64,000 nucleotides of DNA. Source: Ancylobacter polymorphus (lineage in GTDB: Bacteria > Pseudomonadota > Alphaproteobacteria > Rhizobiales > Xanthobacteraceae). A program made the translations under genes and the position numbers. The DNA lies in the NCBI RefSeq assembly GCF_022836935.1, contig NZ_CP083239.1:1812001-1876000 (forward strand). The letters are read 5' to 3'. Under the pieces are notes generated by a model. The model ran no database searches. It was not told the origin of the DNA and worked only from the letters and a program-made list of their open reading frames with translations. This document shows positions 18,084 to 25,228 of this stretch, piece by piece (the stretch's first letter is position 1; each line of letters starts with the position of its first letter).

Positions 18084-18872
18084 ATGAAAGCACTGGCCAT
18101 CGCCGCCACCGGCATGAGCGCGCAGCAGACCAATGTCGAGGTGATCGCGAACAACATCGCGAACATCAACACGACCGGCTTCAAGCGCGCCCGCGCCGAA
18201 TTCTCCGACCTGCTCTACCAGGCCGAGCGCGCCCAGGGCGTGCCCAATGCGGAAGGCGGCCTGCCGATCCCGGAGGGGGCGCTCATCGGCCTCGGTGTGC
18301 GCACGCTCGGGGTACGCAACCTGCACCAGCAGGGGCCGCTCGCCCAGACCGGCAACCCGCTGGACATGGCGATCAACGGGCGCGGCTGGTTCCAGATCAC
18401 CGGCCCGACCGGCGAGACGCTCTATACGCGCGCCGGCTCCTTCAGCAAGGGACCGGCCGGCGAACTGGTGACCAATGACGGCTATGTCGTGCAGCCGGCC
18501 ATCACCTTTCCCGCCGACACTACCGAGATCGTCATCAACGAGACCGGCAACATCTACGCCAAGACCCCGGCGCAGGCGGACCCGCAGCTTCTCGGCCAGC
18601 TCAGCCTCGCCAATTTCGCCAATGATGGCGGGCTGGAGCCGATCGGCAACAATCTCTACCGCGAGACCGCCGCCTCGGGCCAGCCGGTCACCGGCGTCGC
18701 CGGCGATGCCGGCTTCGGCAAGATCCACCAGGGCTATCTCGAAGGCTCGAATGTCGATCCGGTGAAGGAAATCACCGAGCTCATCACCGCGCAGCGCGCC
18801 TATGAGATGAACTCCAAGGTGATCCAGGCCGCCGACGAGATGGCGGCGACGGTTGCCAAGGGCATCCGCTAA
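18084..18872 (+). CDS. flgG: Flagellar distal rod protein FlgG
   Basis: FlgG makes the distal rod. The 262-residue protein is full length and close to the family consensus: [40 protein letters not shown], the [20 protein letters not shown] central block, and the C-terminal [25 protein letters not shown] ribosome-binding site precedes the ATG. It is followed by flgA and flgI, the standard ring-assembly order. Confidence 0.97.
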   Translation: MKALAIAATGMSAQQTNVEVIANNIANINTTGFKRARAEFSDLLYQAERAQGVPNAEGGLPIPEGALIGLGVRTLGVRNLHQQGPLAQTGNPLDMAINGRGWFQITGPTGETLYTRAGSFSKGPAGELVTNDGYVVQPAITFPADTTEIVINETGNIYAKTPAQADPQLLGQLSLANFANDGGLEPIGNNLYRETAASGQPVTGVAGDAGFGKIHQGYLEGSNVDPVKEITELITAQRAYEMNSKVIQAADEMAATVAKGIR

Positions 18873-18887
18873 ACAAGGACATCCGCG

Positions 18888-19484
18888 ATGAATCGGCTGC
18901 TGCCGGGGGGCGTGCGCGCCCTCGCCCTTTCCTGCGCCGTTCTGTCGGCCACGCTGCCGGCCTTGGAGCAGGCCCTGGCGCAGGCTCCGGCCACTGCGCG
19001 CCAGCGGCCGATCGCCGACACGGTGTCCGGCCTCGACGCGCCACCCGCGCCGGCCCCAGTTTCGCCCGCGCCGGCAGCCGTCGCCGCGCCGGAGCAGATC
19101 AGCCTGCCGGTCGCCGCGACCAATATCGCGCCGGGCGAGACCATCACCGCCGCCATGCTCGGCGAGCGCGCCTTCCCGGTTTCGATGGCGCACCAGTACC
19201 CGCTGGCGGTCACTCCGGGCCAGCTGGTCGGCAAGGTGGCGCGCCGCCCGCTGGCGGCCGGCAACGCCATTCCCGTCGCCGCCGTCGCGGAGGCTCAGCT
19301 GGTGACGCGCGGCGTCGCCACCGAACTGCGCTTCGAGCAGGACGGGCTCAGCATCCGCGCGATCGGCGTGCCGCTCGAATCCGGCGCGCTCGGTGCCATC
19401 GTGAAGCTGAAGAACGCCGACAGCGGCAAGGTCGTCGCCGGCATCGTCCAGGCCGACGGCTCGGTCAAGGTGACCGCGCCATGA
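18888..19484 (+). CDS. flgA: P-ring assembly chaperone FlgA
   Basis: FlgA is a periplasmic chaperone that helps FlgI form the P ring. The 198-residue protein has an N-terminal signal sequence (cleavage probable near ALAQAPATAR, about residue 28-32), a Pro/Ala-rich spacer, and a SAF-like C-terminal domain with PGETITAAMLGERAFP and GQLVGKVARRPLAAGNAIPV. It overlaps flgI by four bases. The protein is longer at the N-terminus than the core domain, a common alphaproteobacterial form. Confidence 0.92.
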   Translation: MNRLLPGGVRALALSCAVLSATLPALEQALAQAPATARQRPIADTVSGLDAPPAPAPVSPAPAAVAAPEQISLPVAATNIAPGETITAAMLGERAFPVSMAHQYPLAVTPGQLVGKVARRPLAAGNAIPVAAVAEAQLVTRGVATELRFEQDGLSIRAIGVPLESGALGAIVKLKNADSGKVVAGIVQADGSVKVTAP

Positions 19485-20635
19485 TCGGCTGGACACGGCG
19501 CCTGAGGTGCGGGCGCGGCCTGTGCGCGCTGCTGCTGCTGCTCGCCTTCGCCCCGGCGGCCGGGGCGGCGACCCGCATCAAGGACATTACCAGCGTGCAG
19601 GGCGTGCGCGACAACCAGCTGATCGGCTACGGCCTCGTCATCGGGTTGCAGGGCACGGGCGACACGCTGCGCAACTCGCCCTTCACCGAGCAGGCGATGC
19701 AGTCCATGCTCGACCGGCTGGGCATCAGCACGCGCGGCGTGCCGCTGCGCTCGCGCAACGTCGCGGCGGTGGCGGTGACCGCAAATCTGCCCTCCTTCGC
19801 CGGGGTCGGCGGGCGCATCGATGTCAATGTCGCCTCGCTCGGCGACGCTACCTCGCTCAAGGGCGGCACGCTGCTCATCACCCCGCTGAACAGCGCCGAC
19901 GGCCAGACCTACGCCGTGGCGCAGGGCCAGCTCGCCGTTACCGGCTATGTCGCCGCCGGCGAGGCCGAGAGCGTGACCCAGGGCGTGCCCACCGCCGCGC
20001 GCATCCCCAATGGGGCGCTGGTGGAAAAGCCGGCGCCGGGGGAGCTGGCGGAGCTGCCGCAATTCGTGCTGGAGCTGAACAACCCCGACTTCGCCACCGC
20101 CGCCCGGGTGGCCGACGCCATCAATGCCCGCTTCGGCAACAATGTCACCGACAATGGCAAGATCGGCGGCCCGGTGCGCCCGACGGCGCTGGCGCGCGAC
20201 CAGCGCTCCATTGTCGTGCTGCGGCCCCCGCGCATCAGCGCCGCCCGCTTCCTCGCCATGGTCGGCGATCTCGCGGTGCAGACCGACGCGCCTGCCCGCG
20301 TGGTCATCGACCAGCGCTCCGGCACGGTGGTGATCGGGCGCAACGTCAAGATCTCCACCGTCGCGGTCACGCAGGGCAATCTCACCGTGCGGGTCACCGA
20401 GACGCCGCAGGTCTCCCAGCCCGCGCCGTTCTCCTATGGCGAGACGGTGGTGGTGCCCAATACCGAGGTCCAGGTCGAGCAGGATGGCGGCTACCTCAGC
20501 GTGGTGCGGGGCCCCGATCTCGACACCCTCGTGCAAGGTCTGAACCGTATGGGAATGAGGCCGACGGACATCATCTCGGTCCTTCAGGCGATCAAGACAG
20601 CCGGCGCCCTGCAAGCCGAGCTGGTCATCCAGTAA
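19481..20635 (+). CDS. flgI: Flagellar P-ring protein FlgI
   Basis: FlgI forms the periplasmic P ring around the rod. The 384-residue protein has a signal peptide (cleavage after GAA-like residues near position 25), the signature TRIKDITSVQGVRDNQLIGY followed by GLVIGLQGTGD, and GRNVKISTVAVTQGNLTVRV in the C-terminal half. It overlaps flgA by four bases and is followed by motE 33 bases later. The length is normal. Confidence 0.96.
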   Translation: MIGWTRRLRCGRGLCALLLLLAFAPAAGAATRIKDITSVQGVRDNQLIGYGLVIGLQGTGDTLRNSPFTEQAMQSMLDRLGISTRGVPLRSRNVAAVAVTANLPSFAGVGGRIDVNVASLGDATSLKGGTLLITPLNSADGQTYAVAQGQLAVTGYVAAGEAESVTQGVPTAARIPNGALVEKPAPGELAELPQFVLELNNPDFATAARVADAINARFGNNVTDNGKIGGPVRPTALARDQRSIVVLRPPRISAARFLAMVGDLAVQTDAPARVVIDQRSGTVVIGRNVKISTVAVTQGNLTVRVTETPQVSQPAPFSYGETVVVPNTEVQVEQDGGYLSVVRGPDLDTLVQGLNRMGMRPTDIISVLQAIKTAGALQAELVIQ

Positions 20636-20668
20636 GCGCCGCAGGGCGCATCGGCCGGGAGTTCCCGC

Positions 20669-21412
20669 ATGAGCATGATACTGGTCGTCTCGCATCTCGC
20701 CGCCCTCGCCGTGGGCTGCCTGCTCGGGCTGCTTTCCGCCGCCCTCTGCTTCGCCGCCCGCGACAGCGAGCCCGGCGGCGAGGATAGCGAAGCGGAGGCG
20801 ATGGGCTGGACAGTGCCCGCCCGCCGCCTGCCATTGCCGCGGCGCGACGGCAGCGCCGGTATCGTCAAGGCGCTGGTGATCGTCGCGCTCGCCCTCGGCA
20901 CCAGCTTTCTCGGTGCGATGAGCCTGCGGGCGGAGACGGCGCCAGCTCCCGAGGCCGCAGCGCCCATCGTCGCCTCACGCCCGGCGCCGCCGGCGCCCAA
21001 GGGCGACAACGCCGATCAATATTGCGAGGCGATGGTCGACGCGGTGCGTGATGCCCGCTTCGCCCGCCAGCGGGCGGCGCTCGCCGCGCTGGAAAAGGAT
21101 ATCGAGGATCGGATCGCCCGGCTGGAGGCCAAGCGCGCCGAATTCGAGAAATGGCTGACCCGGCGCGAGGATTTCCTCAACAAGGCGGACGCGGCGGTGA
21201 TCTCGGTCATCTCGCAGATGCGCCCCGACGCCGCCGCCGCGCAGCTCACCATCATGGGCGACGACCCCGCCGCCGCCATCCTCGCCAAGCTGAACCCGCG
21301 CGTCGCCAGCGCCATTCTCAACGAGATGGACCCGGCCCGCGCCGCTCGCCTCACCGGCGTGATGGTGGGAATCGCCAAGCGCCCGCCGCCCCCGGATGGA
21401 AAATCATCGTGA
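20669..21412 (+). CDS. motE: MotE-family motility protein with extended N-terminus
   Basis: MotE is the rhizobial periplasmic chaperone-like protein that supports MotC folding and stator function. The C-terminal 140 residues match the family: DQYCEAMVDAVRDARFARQR, a coiled coil, and the MgtE-like block GDDPAAAILAKLNPRVASAI. The N-terminus is longer than usual, with a first membrane helix near residues 4-28 and a second near 66-86 (IVKALVIVALALGTSFLGAM). A GGGAG site seven bases before the ATG at 20669 supports the long form; an internal ATG at 20801 would remove the first helix but is only two bases from a GGAGG. It lies between flgI and flgH. Confidence 0.85.
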   Translation: MSMILVVSHLAALAVGCLLGLLSAALCFAARDSEPGGEDSEAEAMGWTVPARRLPLPRRDGSAGIVKALVIVALALGTSFLGAMSLRAETAPAPEAAAPIVASRPAPPAPKGDNADQYCEAMVDAVRDARFARQRAALAALEKDIEDRIARLEAKRAEFEKWLTRREDFLNKADAAVISVISQMRPDAAAAQLTIMGDDPAAAILAKLNPRVASAILNEMDPARAARLTGVMVGIAKRPPPPDGKSS

Positions 21413-22140
21413 CACGTACCCGTTCGACGCTTCCCCTCACGGTGTCCCTCCTCGCGCTCGCGCTGGGCGGCTGCCAGAAGACCTATGACAGCCTCGCCTT
21501 CGGGCCGAGCCTCACCCCGGTCGGCTACGGCATCAACCAGCCGACCGACCCCATTCCCATGAGCTTCCCCGCGCCGCCCAAGCGCAGCTTCGCCTCGACC
21601 TGGGACCAGGGCACGCAGAGCATCTATCGCAGCATCCGCGCCAGCAAGGTCGGCGATGTGGTGACGGTGACCATCGCCATGAACGACATGGCGCAGTTCG
21701 ACAACCAGACCGACCGCTCGCGCAAATCCGCGCAGCAGGCCGGGCTCGATGTCGCCGTCGCCGCCGAAGGCTTCGGCTGGAGCGGGGCGGCCGGCTCGGC
21801 CAATGGCAGCCTCACCATGAATTCAGACACCGCCGCCAAGGGCAAGGGCTCGATCGACCGCTCGGAAAAGCTGCAGGTCCAGATCGCGGCGGTGGTCACT
21901 GACGTTCTGCCGAACGGCAATCTCATGATCAGCGGCTCGCAGGAAATCCTGGTGAACTACGAAGTCCGCGTGCTCAACGTCGCCGGCATGGTCAATCCGC
22001 TCGATATTTCCGGCCGCAACCTCATCTCCTACGACAAGATCGCCGAAGCCCGCATCTCCTATGGTGGACGCGGCCGGCTCATGGATGTGCAGCAGCCCGC
22101 TTGGGGCCAGCGCATCTATGATGTCGTGGCGCCGTTCTGA
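21409..22140 (+). CDS. flgH: Flagellar L-ring lipoprotein FlgH
   Basis: FlgH forms the outer-membrane L ring. The 243-residue product starts at a GTG overlapping the motE stop and has a lipoprotein signal with lipobox LALGGC (Cys22), so it should be lipidated. The conserved core reads IYRSIRASKVGDVVTVTIAM, then NLMISGSQEILVNYEVRVLN and the C-terminal DISGRNLISYDKIAEARISY. An ATG start is absent at the right place, which makes GTG 21409 the only start retaining the full lipoprotein signal. Confidence 0.95.
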   Translation: MTRTRSTLPLTVSLLALALGGCQKTYDSLAFGPSLTPVGYGINQPTDPIPMSFPAPPKRSFASTWDQGTQSIYRSIRASKVGDVVTVTIAMNDMAQFDNQTDRSRKSAQQAGLDVAVAAEGFGWSGAAGSANGSLTMNSDTAAKGKGSIDRSEKLQVQIAAVVTDVLPNGNLMISGSQEILVNYEVRVLNVAGMVNPLDISGRNLISYDKIAEARISYGGRGRLMDVQQPAWGQRIYDVVAPF

Positions 22141-22152
22141 CGGGGGCGGGCC

Positions 22153-22656
22153 ATGGCAGCCAAGGCAGCCGCCGTCAAAGGCGACGACAAGAAAAGCGGC
22201 GGCGGGCTGATCGTCCCGCTGGCCATCCTCACGCTCCTCGCCGCCGGCGGTGGCGGCGGGCTCGGCATCCAGCTCGCCACCAGCGTCGAGAAGACGGTGA
22301 GCGAGAAGGCGAAGGAGAAGCCGCCCGAGCCCGACACGCCGCCGCTGAAATATGCCGGCACGGATGTGGTGATGGAGCCGATGAAGGCGATCGTCTCCAA
22401 TCTCGCCGCGCCGTCGCAGACCTTCGTGCGTATCGAGGCCGCAATCATCTTCAAGAAGGACGCGCTGCCCGACCCGAAGATCGCTATCGCACAGATCCGC
22501 GACGACATCATGGGGTATCTGCGCACGCTCTCGCTCAGCCAGCTGGAAGGGCCGAGCGGGCTCCTGCACCTGCGCGAGGATCTGACCGAGCGCGCCAAAT
22601 TGCGCACCGAGGGCAAGATCGACGAACTCATCATCGAGACGATGGTGGTGCAATGA
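22153..22656 (+). CDS. fliL: Flagellar basal-body protein FliL
   Basis: FliL surrounds the stator and supports torque. The 167-residue protein has a short cytoplasmic start, one membrane helix at about residues 19-40 (IVPLAILTLLAAGGGGGLGI), and a periplasmic domain with MKAIVSNLAAPSQTFVRIEA and the C-terminal RTEGKIDELIIETMVVQ. It overlaps fliP by four bases. Size and topology are normal for the family. Confidence 0.93.
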   Translation: MAAKAAAVKGDDKKSGGGLIVPLAILTLLAAGGGGGLGIQLATSVEKTVSEKAKEKPPEPDTPPLKYAGTDVVMEPMKAIVSNLAAPSQTFVRIEAAIIFKKDALPDPKIAIAQIRDDIMGYLRTLSLSQLEGPSGLLHLREDLTERAKLRTEGKIDELIIETMVVQ

Positions 22657-23441
22657 GCGCGTTCTCCCGCCGTTTCGCCCGCCCCCTCGCGGTGGCCGGC
22701 CTCGCCGCCGCCGGCCTTTTCGCCAGCGTCGTCCTCGCCGCGCCGGCCTTCGCCCAGTCGCTGCCGGGGTTGAACGACCTGCTCCAGCAGTCCGGCGGCG
22801 GGGCGGCAAGCGGGCGCATCGTGCAGATGATCGCCCTGCTGACCGTGTTGTCGGTGGCGCCGGGGCTGCTCATCACCGTCACCAGCTTCACCCGGCTGGT
22901 CATCGCCTTGTCCTTCCTCCGCTCGGGGCTCGGCTTGCAATCGACGCCGGCTAATCTTGTGCTGATCTCGCTGTCGCTGTTCATGACCTTCTATGTCATG
23001 GGCCCGACCTTCGACCGCGCCTGGCAGCAGGGCATCCAGCCGCTGACCGAGGGCCAGATCACCGAGCAGGAGGCGCTGACGCGGGTGGCGGCGCCGTTCC
23101 AGGACTTCATGATGTCGCAGGTGCGCCCCAAGGACCTGCAGACCTTCGCCGACCTCGCCGCCGCCAACGGCCAGGCGCCGGCGGCGACGGAGGACAAGGT
23201 GCCGCTGCGCATCCTCATCCCCGCCTTCATGATTTCCGAGCTGCGGCGCGGCTTCGAGATCGGCTTCCTGATCATGCTGCCCTTCCTGATCATCGACATG
23301 ATCGTGGCGACGCTGGTCATGTCCATGGGCATGATGATGATGCCGCCAGCGGTCATCGCCCTGCCGTTCAAGATCCTGTTCTTCATCCTGATCGACGGCT
23401 GGAATCTTCTGGTGGGCGGGCTGGTGCGTTCGTTCTACTGA
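22653..23441 (+). CDS. fliP: Flagellar export gate protein FliP
   Basis: FliP is the core ring of the export gate. The 262-residue protein has a cleavable N-terminal signal (cleavage near APAFAQS, residue 32), then four membrane segments. Family signatures are VLSVAPGLLITVTSFTRLVI and PAFMISELRRGFEIGFLIML, with the C-terminal GMMMMPPAVIALPFKILFFI block. It is the last gene of the motA-fliP unit; a GC-rich hairpin lies 34 bases downstream. FliO is absent, as in most alphaproteobacteria. Confidence 0.97.
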   Translation: MSAFSRRFARPLAVAGLAAAGLFASVVLAAPAFAQSLPGLNDLLQQSGGGAASGRIVQMIALLTVLSVAPGLLITVTSFTRLVIALSFLRSGLGLQSTPANLVLISLSLFMTFYVMGPTFDRAWQQGIQPLTEGQITEQEALTRVAAPFQDFMMSQVRPKDLQTFADLAAANGQAPAATEDKVPLRILIPAFMISELRRGFEIGFLIMLPFLIIDMIVATLVMSMGMMMMPPAVIALPFKILFFILIDGWNLLVGGLVRSFY

Positions 23442-23475
23442 CGCACTTCATAGACCGACGGATTGACAACAATAG

Positions 23476-23505
23476 CGGGGCGGATCGCGCGAGCGGGCCG
23501 CCCCG
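23476..23505 (+). terminator. Hairpin after fliP, possible terminator
   Basis: An eight-base perfect inverted repeat (CGGGGCGG with CCGCCCCG, 14-base loop) lies 34 bases after the fliP stop and is followed by a short run of four T. The T run is weak, so termination may be partial. Confidence 0.5.
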
Positions 23506-23553
23506 TCGGCGTTTTGCCGGCTTCGCATCGCGCTGTCAGGCCCCGTGACGGAT

Positions 23554-23575
23554 GCAAGCCTCGCGCAAGCTTGCC
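23554..23575 (+). promoter_or_regulatory. Flagellar control element, flagellin copy
   Basis: This is a perfect copy of the two half-sites: GCAAGC, CTCGC, GCAAGC, then TTGCC. It lies 17 bases upstream of a sigma-54-type promoter and 165 bases before the flagellin start codon. Here the element is far enough from the promoter to act as an upstream activator site. Confidence 0.65.
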
Positions 23576-23592
23576 GTGCGAGGGTGGCGTCA

Positions 23593-23608
23593 TGGCAGAT
23601 TGATTGCC
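23593..23608 (+). promoter_or_regulatory. Sigma-54-type promoter of the flagellin gene
   Basis: The sequence TGGCAGATTGATTGCC carries the invariant GG and GC separated by ten bases, plus TGGCA and TTGC at the -24 and -12 positions. Transcription would start near 23620 and give a leader of about 120 bases before the flagellin ATG. Sigma-54 control of flagellin is known in Caulobacter and other alphaproteobacteria; no sigma-54 activator gene (flbD type) is in this window. Confidence 0.55.
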
Positions 23609-23740
23609 CGCCCGCTTTGGGCCGGCACTCGGATCGCGCTCTCGGGCCCGATCATCAAAGGCATGATGCCGCCTCTGCCATGCCGGTGTAAGCCCGGTAT
23701 GTCCCGTGAAAAAACTCACATCAACTCAAGGGACATTCCT
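23609..23740 (+). other. Flagellin mRNA leader region
   Basis: About 120-130 bases lie between the predicted promoter and the flagellin ATG. They contain no open frame with a ribosome-binding site other than the flagellin's own AAGGGA at 23728-23733, seven bases before the ATG. A leader of this size is the expected target of FlbT, encoded at 4.2 kb; this is inference from the Caulobacter system. Confidence 0.4.
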
Positions 23741-24994
23741 ATGACCAGCCTGATGACCAACACGTCCTCCATGGTCGCCCTGCAGACCCTGCGGACCATC
23801 AACTCTTCGCTCGACGACACCAATAACCGCGTCTCCACCGGCCTGCGCGTCAATTCGGCGTCGGACAACGCGGCCTACTGGTCCATCGCCACCACGACCC
23901 GCTCCGACAACGGTGCGCTCGGTGCGGTGAAGGACTCGCTCGGCCTCGCCAAGTCCTCGGTCGACACCGTCAACACCGGTCTCGACACCGTCCGCAATGC
24001 CCTGCAGAAGGTGAAGGAAAAGCTCATCACCGCCGCGTCCCCGGACGCCGATCGCGCCAAGCTGCAGACCGAAATCGGCAGCCTGCTCGAAGAGGTGAAG
24101 AACAACGCCAAGAGCACGGTCATTTCCGGCAGCAACTGGCTGTCGGTGGATTCGAGCGAAGCCAACTACAATGCCAACAAGGCGGTGGTTGCTTCGTTCT
24201 CCCGCACCGGCGACTCGGTGCAGGTCGACACGATCAACATCGACACCAGCAAGTTCAAGCTGCTGGATTCGAACACCACCGTTCACTCCGCGGTCGACGC
24301 GGCGGTGACCACGGCGTCGGCGACCTACTCCACCGCCGCCACCACCGCGAACACCGCCTTCGACACCGCGAAGACCACGGCGGACACCACCTACAACACC
24401 GACATCGGCGCGGCCGACACGACCTTCGCCGGCAGCGCCATGGATGCCGCGGCTGTGGCCGCCCGTGACGCCGCCTATGCGACGGCGAAGAACACCCGTG
24501 ACGGTGCCTACACCACCGCCGAGACGGCGAAGAAGACGGCTCTCGACGGCGCGGTTCTCGCGCTGAAGAACTCGCTGGGCGCCTCGGGTACCGATAGCCT
24601 CGGTATTCTCGACAAGTCCCGCGTGGCCGCCACGGCCAACGGCAAGGCGACGGTCAGCTCGATCATGGATATCGACATTTCCAAGCTGACGTCGAGCCAG
24701 AACGACCTCGACCAGATCGCGAACTACACCTCGATCGTCGATGCCGCTCTGACCGACCTTACGGATGCGTCCACGAGCCTCGGCTCCACGGCCAGCCGTA
24801 TCGAGTCGCAGACCAACTTCGTGCAGGCGTTGCAGGACGCCAACAACCGCGCCATCGGCTCGCTCGTCGATGCGAACATGGAAGAAGAGTCGACCCGTCT
24901 GAAGGCGCTGCAGACTCAGCAGCAGCTCGCCGTTCAGTCGCTCGGCATCGCCAATTCCAGCTCGCAGAGCGTGCTCAGCCTGTTCCGCGGCTGA
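23741..24994 (+). CDS. Flagellin
   Basis: This is the only filament protein gene in the window. The product has 417 residues from the ATG at 23741. The conserved D0/D1 ends are clear: SLMTNTSSMVALQTLRTINS and RVSTGLRVNSASDNAAYWSI at the N-terminus, and QTNFVQALQDANNRAIGSLV with MEEESTRLKALQTQQQLAVQ at the C-terminus. Between them, residues about 190-275 are an Ala/Thr-rich region with an 11-residue repeat in place of the usual beta-rich variable domain. The gene stands alone between a sigma-54-type promoter and a strong terminator. The open frame extends upstream, but the ribosome-binding site and homology fix the start. Confidence 0.96.
   Translation: MTSLMTNTSSMVALQTLRTINSSLDDTNNRVSTGLRVNSASDNAAYWSIATTTRSDNGALGAVKDSLGLAKSSVDTVNTGLDTVRNALQKVKEKLITAASPDADRAKLQTEIGSLLEEVKNNAKSTVISGSNWLSVDSSEANYNANKAVVASFSRTGDSVQVDTINIDTSKFKLLDSNTTVHSAVDAAVTTASATYSTAATTANTAFDTAKTTADTTYNTDIGAADTTFAGSAMDAAAVAARDAAYATAKNTRDGAYTTAETAKKTALDGAVLALKNSLGASGTDSLGILDKSRVAATANGKATVSSIMDIDISKLTSSQNDLDQIANYTSIVDAALTDLTDASTSLGSTASRIESQTNFVQALQDANNRAIGSLVDANMEEESTRLKALQTQQQLAVQSLGIANSSSQSVLSLFRG
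24308..24565 (+). repeat. Eleven-residue repeat inside flagellin
   Basis: Aromatic residues fall at positions 196, 207, 218 and 229, then 246 and 257, with Leu268 continuing the register; each step is 11 residues, with a 17-residue step in the middle. Repeats look like TANTAFDTAKT and RDAAYATAKNT. Composition is dominated by Ala, Thr, Asp and Lys with no Pro, pointing to a helical, hendecad coiled-coil-like insertion. Confidence 0.75.
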
Positions 24995-25053
24995 TCCGGC
25001 CGGGCTCGCGCCCGGTTTCTCCGACCCCGCCGCCGTGTTCCACGGCGCGCCTT

Positions 25054-25094
25054 GGGCCACGCTTCGCCTCCCAGGAGCGTGGCCCTCTTTTTTT
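25054..25094 (+). terminator. Rho-independent terminator of flagellin
   Basis: A ten-base perfect stem (GGGCCACGCT with AGCGTGGCCC) with a 12-base loop is followed directly by TC and seven T. It lies 60 bases after the flagellin stop and isolates flagellin transcription from the fliF unit. Confidence 0.9.
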
Positions 25095-25106
25095 GCGCTC
25101 CTCCGC

Positions 25107-25128
25107 GCAACGCTCAGGCAAGCTCGCC
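25107..25128 (+). promoter_or_regulatory. Flagellar control element, fliF-operon copy
   Basis: This reads GCAACG, CTCAG, GCAAGC, then TCGCC. It is just after the flagellin terminator and 100 bases before fliF, so it can only serve the fliF-motB-motC-fliK unit. In Brucella the FtcR regulator is reported to act upstream of fliF, which makes this copy of special interest. Confidence 0.55.
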
Positions 25129-25228
25129 GACGCACTCTCCTCCCGACGGAACGGCCCTCCCCACTGGCGGGCCCCGCGCGCGGCCCGCGCCAAGGGCCCT
25201 TCGCATCATCTAGGGAGCGGGAGAGCAG

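Noticed and set aside
20528..20538. CTCGTGCAAGG inside flgI, similar to part of the flagellar control element
   Set aside because: It lies within the coding sequence, lacks the upstream GCMAGC half-site at the right distance, and no gene starts nearby.
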